This document shows positions 11,941 to 25,800 of a stretch of DNA of 64,000 nucleotides, in pieces (positions within the stretch are counted from its first letter, which is position 1; the number at the start of each line of letters is the position of its first letter). This DNA is from Temnothorax longispinosus (lineage: Eukaryota; Arthropoda; Insecta; Hymenoptera; Formicidae). Under the pieces are notes generated by a model. That model did no database searches. It saw nothing but the letters and a program-made list of their open reading frames with translations, and was not told the origin of the DNA. Position numbers and translations under genes: made by a program. The stretch is taken from assembly GCF_030848805.1 (NCBI RefSeq), contig NW_027270069.1:124001-188000 (forward strand), written 5' to 3'.

Positions 11941-13838
11941 GATGACCGTCGGACAAATTTGTTTTTGTATTTCTTTCAGTCCCTTCTTTTGATAATTATC
12001 TTTTTTGTAAAAACGCAGGAAAAATTGTGACTGTAGAACAAGATAAATGGATACAATATTTTCTGTGTTTGAACACGTATTTCTATATAACAAAGATATA
12101 TGTATAGTAAAGAATATTGCAATTATATAAAAAAATTAATTCTTTTAAATATTTCAAAATTTGTACATGCATGTAAATGTATAGAGAGTGTAAGAATATG
12201 ATATGAAGTAATAATGATTGAAGACGATATAAAAAGGTTGCAAATGTTATATCTTCAGGAAATAATTGTTTATTAAAGTAAGATATATAATACTACAAAT
12301 ATATAAGTATTATTTATGATATAAAAAGTTATATCTAAGAAAAGATTATATTCTTTATTTTTTTTTTCAAGTATTGTCACTTAAAGAAATGGTACTTTTT
12401 AACATTTTCATACTTGTGTGACATTTGTAACCTTTCTATGTTATCTCTCTAATTAGCCAGAAATTTATTATTGTTCTTTTTAGATAGTACACTTTTGCAG
12501 AATGACAGAATTTGCATACGAGTAAAGAGGACAAACCACGTGATATATTTTATCCGATCTCCAATCGGTTAAATTTCGTCAAAGCGACGAAATAGTTTTA
12601 AATCATTTCTAAATTACAAAGAGAGAAGAAATTTCTTTGCCAGGTCATGCCTTTGGACATACAGATATTCGAGTATTTTTAGTATTTTTCAATGGAAACT
12701 CTTTCAAACGAGTTTCCTTTTTTTTTAAGAGGAACGACACACCATAATGTTTGTATCTCCTGCCGCTTCTTTCCTAAGATTTAATCGCGTTGAGTATTCG
12801 ATTTTGTATTCACCATATATGTATATAATTCTGAGATTCACACACTGAGCTGAGTTAATATATACAATTAATTACACATTAACGATATATACACGCCGTT
12901 CATATTTAGATGAAAGTTAATATCATTTTTACGATGCAGCGTGTTTCGAAAAAGTCGTTGAAGATATAGCGAGAGTAAGAGCTTCTTTGAAATAAATCCA
13001 ATTACTTTCACTTAAGCTATTTTTCGAGATAAATGATAATTAATTTGCTCTCATGCAGATTCTTTCGTGGATTCAATTGAGTAAAATAATCTCTTTGTAT
13101 ATATTTTTTCTTTTGCTTAATTCATAGAGAATGAACTAACGAATGTTTTGTCATAGTCACCGATTCTATTTTTATTGTACAAAAGTTTTTAAATAGACCT
13201 TTATTGATTGCAAGTGTTTAACTTTTGCTATTAAATACTTTAAAAATATATTACAGCTAAAAATAATTTTTATAAAAAGAAACCTACTTTAAATTTAATT
13301 GAATCGTGCGATATAGTTTATCCATTTTTATCTCTGGAATTTATAATTCATCAAAATTTTATAAGTTATTAATATCAAATATTTGCATAATTATCAATAT
13401 CTCGAAAGTGAGACCCACTATCACTTTTCTTAGTTTATCCTCTAGAATTTGGATTTGAAAGTACATTTAGTGGTTTTCAGCATATCGATCGAGAAGAGAA
13501 AAAATTATGTCAAGCAATGTTATCATCCAAAAAAATGCCTCTCGATTTTGTTCAAAAAATAATCTCACGTTTTGCGTTTTGCCATGTAATAAGTTTCGAT
13601 GTAATATATCCGGTTTTAAATTCGCAGCCATTAGAGAACAGCAATGGCAAAGGGATTGATTTTAATTTGCGTCGAATATTTTTTTTCGAAATTTCACGTA
13701 GATTAAACGAGTTTTTTTTTCTTTTAATAGAGTGAGTGTGTGTACAATTCGTTCCGATGTTTCTCGCTGCTCTTCTCTTTGCCCTTCGCCCTTTCTGTGC
13801 CCTTCATCTCGCTATCCTCTCCACCTGTCCTGCGCCGA
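11941..13838. other. Intergenic stretch between the coiled-coil gene and orcokinin
   Basis: AT-rich DNA where two convergent transcripts should end. I see no gene. The open frame at 13517-13735 (+) has no splice or homology support. Confidence 0.5.
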
Positions 13839-16800
13839 TTAACGTCGCTGCCTGTCCGCCAGATAATTATTGAGCCTCTTGACGAATCCGCTCCAACTAC
13901 CTCGATCAATCTCATCGAAGTTTCGCTTGAAGAAGCTGTCGAACGCGGTATCGATCTCGTCGATGTTCCTCTTTGAGAAGCGATCAAACCCCGATCGGTC
14001 AATCTCGTCAAAATTGCCAGGATGTACGTTCATCACACTGAGCCGCCTGCAATATAATGGACACACTGTAACGAATCTGTAAGAGAACCACGTTCTCGGT
14101 TGTTTTACTTCAAAATGGAATGTTATGTAAAATAATAAATGGAATTTATTTTAAAAACGCAATAATATCTCGGAGATAGGTATATATTGAACAACCGAAG
14201 GAAAAATATAGAATTTAAATGGAATTTTATATTCTTCGCATTTAAATTTACTTTTCAAATTAGAAAAATATCAGTTTTTTTATAGTTTCTTTAAACTATG
14301 GTGTTATTAAACATAAAATTGATTGTTTTTATAAGAAAGTATGTTAATAAGTATGAGATTATACGACCGTGTAAGATATACAATCAAAGGGAGAAAACGC
14401 CGTAATCGGTCAGGACCGGATCTTGCTTGTCCGAATAATATATTAATTCTTGAGTGACTTTTTTACGTACAATTCTTCTTGTGATTGTATCGTTCTGGCT
14501 TTGGTTGAGACTGCGTTATGTCCGAAAGTAACGGCGCGTGGTCTGCCAGGGCATAAGAATTGTACGTAAAAAAGTCACTCAAGAATTAATATATTATTCG
14601 GACAAACAAGATCCAGTCCTGACCGATTACGGCGTTTTCTCCCTTTGAAGGTATGTTAATATGTTGTACTAGTAAATAATACTACAATAAATACAATATA
14701 AATGCTTCCAGACGAAAATTGTCGGAAAGAAGGGGTTATCGATAAAACTGGTCATACGCAATGAAGGGAATATGGATGTTTATAGTCAGACTAGCAGGAA
14801 GCTAGGTTCGATCGCAATAGACATGACTTCCTTTTTTTCTATTTTTTTTCAGCGATGAACACAACTCAATATCCGCAGCGATATCTAACATCCGGCATTT
14901 ATAAAAAAAACCGTAGCGTTGAAGCAAAAAAGATGATAGACGCACAGAAAATGCGCTTCATCGGACCACCGTGTGGAATAACAGTGTTCAAAATATCGGG
15001 GGCATTTTATTCTGTATCGGGAGCGTTTTGTTCCCATTCATATTCATCTTTCAACATTTTCGGTTTTACAAAATTTATTACTTTTCCTAAAATGTCGCTC
15101 GTAAATAGTTTTACTAATATACAACAAAAGTAATCGCATCTGGATATGGTCAGATAAACGAGAAAAGAGATATATTGACGGCGGTAATCAGCCGTGAGAA
15201 AAGATCGCATGTGATACCGGGTATTATATATGTATATCTATTATGGATATTTGTCGAGTCTGACATATGTGAAAGGTTGAATGGCAACGATCGAGGTCGT
15301 GTTTATGGTAGAGCTGCCAATGGTAACACGATCAAAAAAGCAATATATTGAATTTGGTAAGGAAATCAATCCTCTTGTATGCGCGACAGTTGAATAAACT
15401 GCACGTGGTGATTTTATCGTCAATATACAGATAGAAAAATACGGATAAAAGTGATGAGACTGTGGGGAATTAAACAATAACTCGACGAGCTGTATGTATA
15501 TTTTGTATATGTATAACAAATAATTGGCAATGCAATGATTTTTTTTCTTTGTATCATAACGAGAATTATCTCGAGCGTGGAGAAATTGCATCGCGAGTAA
15601 AATGAAAAAAAGAATCGAAATATTTTCCATTCAAACTCAAGAAGTAATTTCGAAAGTGCTTCACTTCATTAAGTATACACGAAAAAAATTGCACGTCTCT
15701 AAAAGCGAATAAAATGTTTTATATGCATACGCAATTCAATATTTTAAAACTAATTGAAGTGTATAAATTTAATCAACACACTAAATGTATATTTGCAATA
15801 TAAAGCCTAATTAAATTAAAAATAAAATACTGATTAATTTACTGCATAAATTTTATTCAAATTTACATTATTTTCTGATTAAATAATTTCTTTCCGAATT
15901 ATTAACTCAATTTTCTGGACAAAATATATTATCTGATGTTATATCGCGCCAATTTTTTTGTCTCCCTTTGGCTGTTTTTAAAATTAACCTAATTAACAGT
16001 AAACCTTTTTAATCGACCTAACTGACTATCATTATAATCGTCATGACAATACGATCATCGATTTTGGTCAAATTAATCGTCAAGACATTTCGATAGGTTT
16101 TAGTCTTTCTAAAATGATGTAATTTTGTTGTTTATAGATATAAGCATTCTCTCTCTATTTAAAATCTCTGTGTAAAAAATTTATTGCGAAAAATATTACC
16201 TTAGCCAAGCAGGTCCCTCAATCCGTGTGGGTGTCGAACCAATTTTTAAAACTAAGTTTCTGGATAATAGGATATTTTAATTATTGCTTTTGTGAGAAAG
16301 AGAGAATAAAAGATTAACTTCTAAATCAAGAAATTAATATAAACCACATTTAAAAAGATATATATGTATTAGCCTATTAATAAACTTTTTAAGAAGTCAT
16401 AATAAAATTACGCGTTGTAGATCTAACTAGCAATAAATATTTATATCTGCTGTTTAATGTAATCTGTGAATTATTTGATATATTCCGATACTTAATGGAG
16501 AATATTTCGATAAAAAATTTACTTAATGGAATATACGAGAGCTCTTCGCTTAAGTAGGCTCATATTTTATTATCACAGGTCGAAACACGCGCATTGATAA
16601 CAATTTACCTGAAAGGTATAAACCTCTTGCTCTCACCAAAGGTTGCTCCAGATAACGAATCCAGCCCTCGACGTCCCTGTCGCAACAGATGGCCTCCGCC
16701 GACACCATTTATATTGCGGTTGCCCATACCTTGAAAATTTCAGAAAGTTCCACTATGTCTATGTATTAATTCTAATGGGAGGTTACAATATTATGGAAAA

Positions 16801-19800
16801 TTCAAGACGATAAAAAAAACAAATGTCGGTTTGGAAAGAACAGATATATTTTATTACAGATAAAATTTTATTACCTTTCCACTTAATAGAACAAAAAACA
16901 CGATGACAAAAAAAGCAATATAATTGCAAGGTTCGAATTACCGCTGTCCTGTGAGATGATTGGATGATGATTTTCGGACGAGTAAATGATCTAATTTAGT
17001 AGATAGAATGTATCGCAAGTATATTTAAAATTAAAAAGTTTTTTTTTAAATAAGAGAATACATTTTTTTATTTACGAGTAACATATTTTAAAAAGAATTT
17101 TAACAAATATAAAAATTAAAAGATATTTGAATCTTTTCACTTTAATTTAAATTATACACATCTGCTACTATACGATATTGTGAACTTTATAAGTCATGTT
17201 AACCTGCGTATTGTTAATATATTTTATTATAAATTATATATAGGAATGCGTCATATATATATGTGGGAAAAATAATTTTTCTGATAAAGTTAAATGGTAA
17301 AAAACGGATGTGTAATTAAATTGTAAATAAATATACAATTTTGTACATGTATATTAATTATTTATGTATTCTCCATATATGCTCTTTTTCCAGCTAAATT
17401 CTTCCATTTATCATATGCGATGGATTTAATTTTAATTAAATCAAAACTGCGTGTCGTAGTTGCATGTTTATTAAATACAATTGTTTGATTGTGATTTCTT
17501 ACATAGAATATGCACAACACATCAGATAATTATAATAAAAAAAAATCGCATCTGTTGCAAAATTAAAAATCAATATAGAAGCCTTTCTCATTAATACAAT
17601 CACTTCTAATAAGCCGTTCTACATCTCTTTTCGTATTCTGTACTGATCCACCATGATCAGGCATCGGTGCAACATCAATTCAAGCTTCTCACGAGATTTC
17701 CACCGCCGATCTGATCCAAGTTTCGCACAAGATTTCCGTCTCCAATCTGATCCAAGTTTCTTACAAGATTTCCGCCTCCGATCTGATCCAAGTTTCTAAC
17801 CAGATTTCCGCCGCCGATCTGATCCAGATTTCTCACTAAATGTCCACCACCGATCTGGTCTAGATTTCTCACTAAATTCCCTCCGCCGATCTGATCCAGA
17901 TTTCTCACTAAATGCCCTCCGCCAATCTGGTCGAGATTTCTGACTAAATTCCCGCCGCCGATCTGATCCAGATTTCTCACTAAATGTCCACCACCGATCT
18001 GATCTAGATTTCTCACGAGATGCCCGCCACCGATCTGATCTAGATTTCTTACGAGATGCCCGCCACCGATCTGGTCCAGATTTCTTACGAGATGCTCGCC
18101 GCCAAACCTATCCAGATTTTTAACGATTTGTCTATCACCCTCTAGCGCGTTGTTCGAAATATCGCGATCAATAAGTTGATTCATAAATAACTGGTCGTTT
18201 ATTTGACCGGTATTTAAATTGGAGCTGTATGGATGACTTATCATATCTGCGTACGCTACGGAGTTGAGTGAAGAATTAATGAGATTTCCATTGCCAAATC
18301 GATCAGCAAAATGTCCCCCTCGACGGATTGTGTCGAGTATTTGCTTGTCACTGGCAGCATTTAAATATTGAGCTAAGCGACTTTCTTCTCCGTTTAATAA
18401 ACCCTTGAATTGCTTGTCGGTATCCCTCACGAGGTGTCCCCCGCCAATCTGATCCAAATTTCGCTTCGCGTTCTGGTTCATCCCTACAATGATGAAAGAG
18501 AGAGAAATTACTATGGCTTTCTCATCGGAGGACGAAACTAATATTATTTCCGTGAATATTTATTACGCTGTTAATTACAATCGAAATATTCATATCGCAT
18601 TTGCATTGGACTGAATAAATTAATGGTAAACATGCGGGGTACAATAAATATGGAGGAATTAATTTCGTATCAAAATCTAAATTCATTGAAATTACGATAC
18701 ATGCATCAGTGGTTTCAATCTTCGTTTTTACGTTTATTCGCGATGGACGTGATTTATGTGGTCATCTGTGTCATGCGTTATATGAACTATTGCTTCGAAA
18801 ACTGATGTTCAATCTCGTCAATTCATTTTAATTATATTTTTACCTTATTTCAACTTCTCTTTTTTTATTAGAAGTGTTAACAAAAATTATTTATCTATAT
18901 AACTGAAGAAGAGTAAAAATGTGTCGGATAACAATCATCTGGCGACAGTTTTTTACTATTTATTTTAAAAATATTTAATAATTTCTACAATTTTTAAATC
19001 ATACATTATGAGATATATATAATACGTGCATATAAAATTCATGCGTGCTACCGAAAATAGTCAAAAAAATTATTGAAGAATTGCGTGAGGCCAACTTTAT
19101 CGTGCAGCCGGAACAATTGGAATAAAAGTCGCAGGGGGATTTGCGCCCACGGGTGCAATAAAACCATGCAAAACGCTGCCATGCGTGACATTAGCGAATT
19201 TTCACACCTAAACTGTTATATCACGCTTACCTCCGTCAACGTCGGCCGCGCGATTTTATGGACAATCCGCGCGCGCGGCATTGTGCTTAAACATTTTTCG
19301 CGCGAAAATTTTCCAAGAGAATTTTCCGCACTCGTTTTCTTCGCGCGAAAATTACGAGGGCGAGAGCAGAGCGCAAATTTCCCAGGTGTATTGTTTATGA
19401 CCAACTACGCGAACTTTTGATTTGTGGCACCACGATTATTCTGGAATCGCCGGACACACGCGCGCTCCAAATAAATGATTAACGGCACAATTTAATATGG
19501 AAATACACAATGAATGATAAACGCGTGTACGCAAGTACAAGAAAGATAGCAGCTGAAAGGGTCGAAATAACAATGTGAATAAATGATGCGTGTTTGTGAA
19601 TTATTAAGTTTGTAACCGTACCGTATAAATGTTTTATTGCTCCGTCGAACTCGATTATACGTATACAAAATACTAATAACATTTCTAGATATTGTCCGTT
19701 AAAAAACGCAACTCTATTGTTCACGTCAATTTATTATTTAGATTCACACGTGCCTCCAATCGGATAATATTAGAATATATATATTAGAACATTATATATA

Positions 19801-22800
19801 AAATGTCACAACGCGATAATCCTGAAAAATTATAATTAAAATCAAACTCTTAAAAAGCAATCTATACAAATCGATGTTCTACATATTTTATTCCCCACCT
19901 CTAAAGTAAAATTATTTTAAAAAAGCTTGTATATATAAACCGTTTTTTCTATTTAAAAAAATTTCCATTCGTTTGCCAGTGTTCATATCGAAATTAATGA
20001 TGTGGATTTTGCACGTGATTATTTTATTAAAATTCAGCGCGCGCCGTGTTTCTTGTTTATACATTTTTGAAGTTGATTGAAGTTGACGGCTAATCAAATT
20101 GTTGCAAACGGCCGAATTAACTGTTACATTTTCCAGATAAGTGTGGGCGTTCTATACGAGTTTATGGCCTTTGAATCGCCGATCGTAATGCCTTAATCGA
20201 GCCGTAAAACGCAGTCAAAAGAATGCACCATAATAAGCGTCGTAAACCAAGCTTCTATAAGCTTTTTATCTATCAAAATAATATTTCTTGCGTATATGTG
20301 CATTCAGAACTGTTCTATACACGTTCCATTCTCTTATTTAATTTTAATAGCTTAGTTTTGCAAAACGGTTGTATTTTATGACCGAGTGTTTTATCGACTA
20401 TGAAATAATATCTAATTTTTATTTTATTAATAAATAACATTACTCATAAGAAAGAAAATTTTAATTCTTAAATCGTGAAAAATACTAATTCTTTTCACAA
20501 TTGCGGTTGTCAAATTAATTATTGTTAATTTTAAAAATTTTAGAAAAATATGCTTTATATACTTTAACTTTATGATATTGTCCTATTTTTTAACCTTCTT
20601 GTAAATGGAGAAAGATATTTTTCTTCTTTTTCTTGGAAAATGTTGCACATGGTTTAAAAACACGCAATGGTCAAGAGATATCCAGATAGTATTTTAGCTG
20701 TAACAAAATAAAATATCCTGCATGGCGAAACTTCTTCTTCACTTTTGAGAAGTTTTATCTCTTTCAATTTATTTTCTTTTTGCAACAACGTATGTACTTA
20801 ATATCTTCTCTTGACATTACTTAATGGCACAATCCGCACAATTAATTTTAGTTAATTTTAATTTCGCGATATCAAACAACTTCAGACACGTTAATATAAT
20901 CGATTGACACTCCTACAAGTAATTAATTGAAGTGTATAATAAAAATACTGCAAGAGTGTATTCGTATATCTAACCTCTTGACATGCAATTCCGATGATAG
21001 ATCGGAACAGCATAGAAGTAATACATCAAAGGGCAAAGGATTATGGTATATGCATAGTAGTCTCGAGGCGGTATCGATCACGAATCGTTTTCTTATCTGC
21101 GACAATACGCGATCTACTATAATTAGATGCAAACGCGTTAGTATAAGTTTAAGATAGAAGTTAAAGTGGCGAATTGTTTAATGCGTCGCGTAATTGCAAA
21201 AAATTCTCAGCGACAAATGATCTATAAACTGGAACGATCTGGTGTGTGCTGCACACTAGAAGTGTGCGTTTTTTTTTTACTCGTGTCTACTGATCTTCGT
21301 CGTGTGATAAAACGCAATTAAACATAATCTATTTGAGTCTTTATTCACATCATTTCTGTTTGCCGCTATTACTAGTATAAGTTAGATATTAGTTAACAAT
21401 GCATTAAAAACGCAAATGTTTACAGATATCTTCATTCTTATTTTAATTCTATATAATCAATTTTATTAATAAATACCATCTGTCTTTATCATCTTTGTTA
21501 AAAAAATATATATAAAACAGATGAGAAAAGGATCAAAGAAATTTCTGGAAAACATTTTTCAAATATATAAAATTATGTTTAAATATATTTCTTTCTCTTA
21601 CATATGACATTTTTCTCTTGTATAATCTTTGATTGTACAAGAAAAATAATAAAAGGAAGAATAAAAAATAATGCAAAAGATAATCTTTACGTTCTTTTTA
21701 TTAAAAAGTTTTATAAGTTTAAGAAAATGAGAAAAAAGTACCTGTAATAATCATACATAAATGTAATAATTGTATATATGATTATATATGATAATATACA
21801 TATTCTGTAATATATCTTGTTTCAAACTTGTTTGTAATAATTTATCAAGTTAAGTTATTATAATTAGCGTTTACATATTGAAAATTGATATTTGCTGTCG
21901 TTTTTTTTTCTTAGATAGTTTCTCGTTTTTCAATATAATTCGATATAATTTTTAATATAATAAGCATAAATAAGTTATCCTTTTTTTGGCGAATACTTAC
22001 TTCGATCTTCCCAGTATCTTGTAAAGAAATCCGGCAATACCCCATATTCATTCTGTTGTACCGTGTTCGGTCCAGCCTGTAAACAAAAGAAACTTTTTAA
22101 TTGTAGCCACAGGCTTTTTATACACAGCTTACCTATTGTCATTCTAACAAAGTTGCAGCCACAGGCTTGTTTTCATTATTAACGACTATGTCATTTGCTA
22201 ATTACTGTATTTCACATCATTTGCGTCAGCGTTTATAAAATATTAACGAGTGATGGTAGAGTCACGACATATCAACTTTATCGTTGACATTTTTAAAAAA
22301 GTTAAATAGAAATTTCATTATATTAAATAAAAGTATCACATAAAATAGAAATCTGATATCGATTAAAAATTTTCAAAATTATTAAATCAAGCAGTAAAAT
22401 AAAATTTATTTATTACATTTAATATTAATAATTAATATATGTAACAATTATAAGTGATATTTAATAATTATACAAATTACATAAGTTTATCTTATATTTT
22501 TCTATAATCTATAATTAAATTTTTGGTTCGATAATTGTCTTTAATATTTAATTATTATTAATTAAATTACCCCAAAACACAAAACCTCCAGTTTTCTTAA
22601 TCATAATTTTAATAAAAATGCATGAACTGTTCTTTAAGATAAGCGTAAAAGACTTTTATTTATTTGTCTTTCTAATTAAATTTGCAGAATTAACGCATCG
22701 CGTGACTTAGTTCTATGTTCTGTTTAAACGTTGTGAGTTTGCGTTTTATCTTTAAACAGAACAAGCTTGACATACAGATCTGAATCTAACACAATAGACT

Positions 22801-25800
22801 ATTTATTCCCAGAGGAAGTTTAATTATTCATTTCGGCTTCATCTATGCAACGTCAGTACGATCGGACGCACATTGTATAATATGTGACTTGAGGCAAGAG
22901 GAAGAAAATATAAAAATCACCTTTCGAATACGTGTAATGCAAATGTTAAGATCACGTACATATAAGAGCCACATGTTAAGCCCGTTCTCGGCGTGACGAC
23001 GGCACGTGCTCGTCGTCCTTATCCCGCCTGCCACGAGGAGGTTGCGAGGCTGCATTATGCTAATTAAAACTTCGTTCGCCGTACGGTGGCTCGGTGCTCG
23101 ACCTTACATTACGGATCGAATTTACCGCCCGACGTTTTTTCTCCTTCGCCCGTCAGGCGCACATTATAAATTCCCGGCACAGTCATTCCGTAGCTTCGGA
23201 CGAATTGAAAAATGCATTATGACGGTCGCGCGGTCCCATTCAACGAATGCCAACTGCTTGGCTTCCACATTATTTTCCCGCTCTTGTAACGAGCAATACG
23301 CAAAATGTTTATTTTTTGCGTTTTATCGCGAATCTACCACGCTTTCTAGATAGTAGGAAAAAAACTGTAATTGCGTTAATAAATATAATGTCTGATGGAC
23401 TCGTCAGAGCTCCTCTCTTTAAAACCGCGTAAAAAATTAATTTATCAGTTAAATTGTTACTTAACTGTAGGTTTGTGAAGATCTTAACTGTTATTTCTAC
23501 AAGAGTCATAACCTTCCCGCTTATAATTGCTTCGTTTAATATTAATTACCGTCCTTTGTAAGGACTTGGTGAGAAACAACCCCTTGAGCCGCCGCGGTCG
23601 TGGTTGACCTTGAAGGCACCATCCGCGAACTACAGATCGATATATTACAGTTACTACAGCTCGTCATTATATCATTTACCTGACTTGCATGACTAATTAT
23701 AAGGGTTAAGGCCGACATAACGGAGATCCCGCATTTTACTCGACGAATCGCTTTTTCCATCCCGGGACGAAAAGCGTTACTCGACAAAACCGGAAGCTAC
23801 GCGCTATATATTTTGCTCTCAACTTCATATATTTTGCTCTCTTCTTCGGTGAAATAACGCGTTTTAGTGATTTAATCGAATTTTACGACGCAAGGTTTTT
23901 CGCTTCGAGGCCTTTCGGAGCAGCAGCAATTTTCCGTAACGTACCGGGATAGTAAGCAAAGAGAAGAGAAATGAAATTCTGCGTACCTACATTTACAAAA
24001 CGCCGAAGGACGGAGAATTTTACAAATTTAATCTCGCTCTTAAAACCAAACACCGCCGACGTCGACGGTCGACGACAGCTTCGATCGTGCCTTGATGAAA
24101 TCGCGTTTCTCATCAGTGCGCCATTACTTAACTGTAACGACGCGAGCTGTAATAACTGGCGAGTGCGTCACGGTTAATAGTTAAGTTGACGAAGTTAATA
24201 AAGTTTCGATCGATTTTTAAACAAACAATTGGCGATCAAATCAACGAGGAAGTAATTGTTTTTCCGAAATAGCGTTTATGTTATTTGCGAAAATTGCGAA
24301 AGTAAACATTGACAAAAATGAAAAATCCATTCTAAGACTACAATTGCAAATTTTATATAAGACGTAATATCATCATATATTATATTTATATGTATATAGG
24401 AAGATACAAGATGAGACACCTAAAACAAAATACCAAAATATTTCGAAAACTGAGACAGGCAAAAATGTTTCAGACAAAAAAAAATATATGATCTAGAGAG
24501 GACAAATAGTAATAAAATTAATTTTCGAAAAAATCGATTTCTCAATATCACATAAAGATCACCGTCATAATTGAATTATATAATTCTTTTACATAATATA
24601 ATTTCAGTTATTCTGCAGATTAAAGTAAAGAATTACTAAGTCTCAGTATCAAAATATTTATCTATTATAACAATTATTATAAAATCTATATTTTTGTCTA
24701 ATTTCTTGCCTATTTTCTTAATGAAAAAACTAATAATACATCCTAAAACCAATGAGTTTTTCTAAAATAAATAAAAACTTGCGCGTGTATGATCTACGCT
24801 CAACGTTAGTCATAAGAGTTCAAAACGAAAACTCATTTTTATCCCCATTCAACATGACAGATGAAATTAGAGAGATAGATAAACGTTTCGATATGTCAGT
24901 TTAATATCAAGCGTAACGCGCGCTCCGCGAGATCGTTCGATGAGATGCACGATGAACGCTGGGAATTAGAGGACACCGATATCCTCGTGCATATACGCAA
25001 ACCATTGTTCTGTACAACGCGGTGTTCCAACTGTGTCATCCTGGGATGTGTATTACGCAGCTGCCTCACAGGTATTCATTTGGTATGCATAGGAAAACTT
25101 TTCGTACGTTCCCGCATATACGTCGTCCGAGGTTTAACCCGTTCGGCTATCGTCGAGCTATACCCTCTCTTCTATAACATCTCTTCGCCGTCTGAAAGCC
25201 GCGGCTATCGCGAATGTCCTTGTAAATTACAACCTCGCGTGTATGCCCCACTCACTTGCTTTAAGTTTTTACATAACAGACAGCCGATGGTATCATCGAA
25301 TGTGAAATATGTAGGAGAAAACGTATCATGAGAAGTACGTTATTCTCTCATTCCGCAAGAATCCTCGCCGGTTGGATCCAACTCTCCCTCTCTCTTTCTC
25401 TCCCTCACTCTGTTCCAAGATGAATATCATGGAAATAAAGAAGGGGATTTTTATTACAAGATTTCAAATGAAATAACACGCAAAGTTAAAAGCTCAGAGA
25501 GAGAAGGACAGAAGGAACGGACTCTGCATTAAAATCAATTTTACTACTATTTCACTTGGAACTCTGGGGTAATAATACATATATATACCAATGCAACACG
25601 AAATGTATAATTATTTAGGTATAATATTTATATCACTTTAGATTTTCCTTCTTTCTTCGTCGTACGCTTCTTTGTATAAAGAGCAAATCTTTTCTTTTAT
25701 AGAAGAAACGTATAACAAGAAGGTAGTTTTGAATGTTTATTACACGTTTTTTCTTTACGACACATCTTTATTAATTTCATCGTGCGGCGTGTAAAAAATG

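Noticed and set aside
13724..14082. Other frames over OKA exon 4, including a serine/arginine-rich one
   Set aside because: Only the frame with three NFDEIDR-type peptides between KR sites fits the splice phase and the known family.
24945..25331. 128-codon open frame inside orcokinin intron 1 on the opposite strand
   Set aside because: No homology, no splice context, and composition like the surrounding CpG-rich intron.
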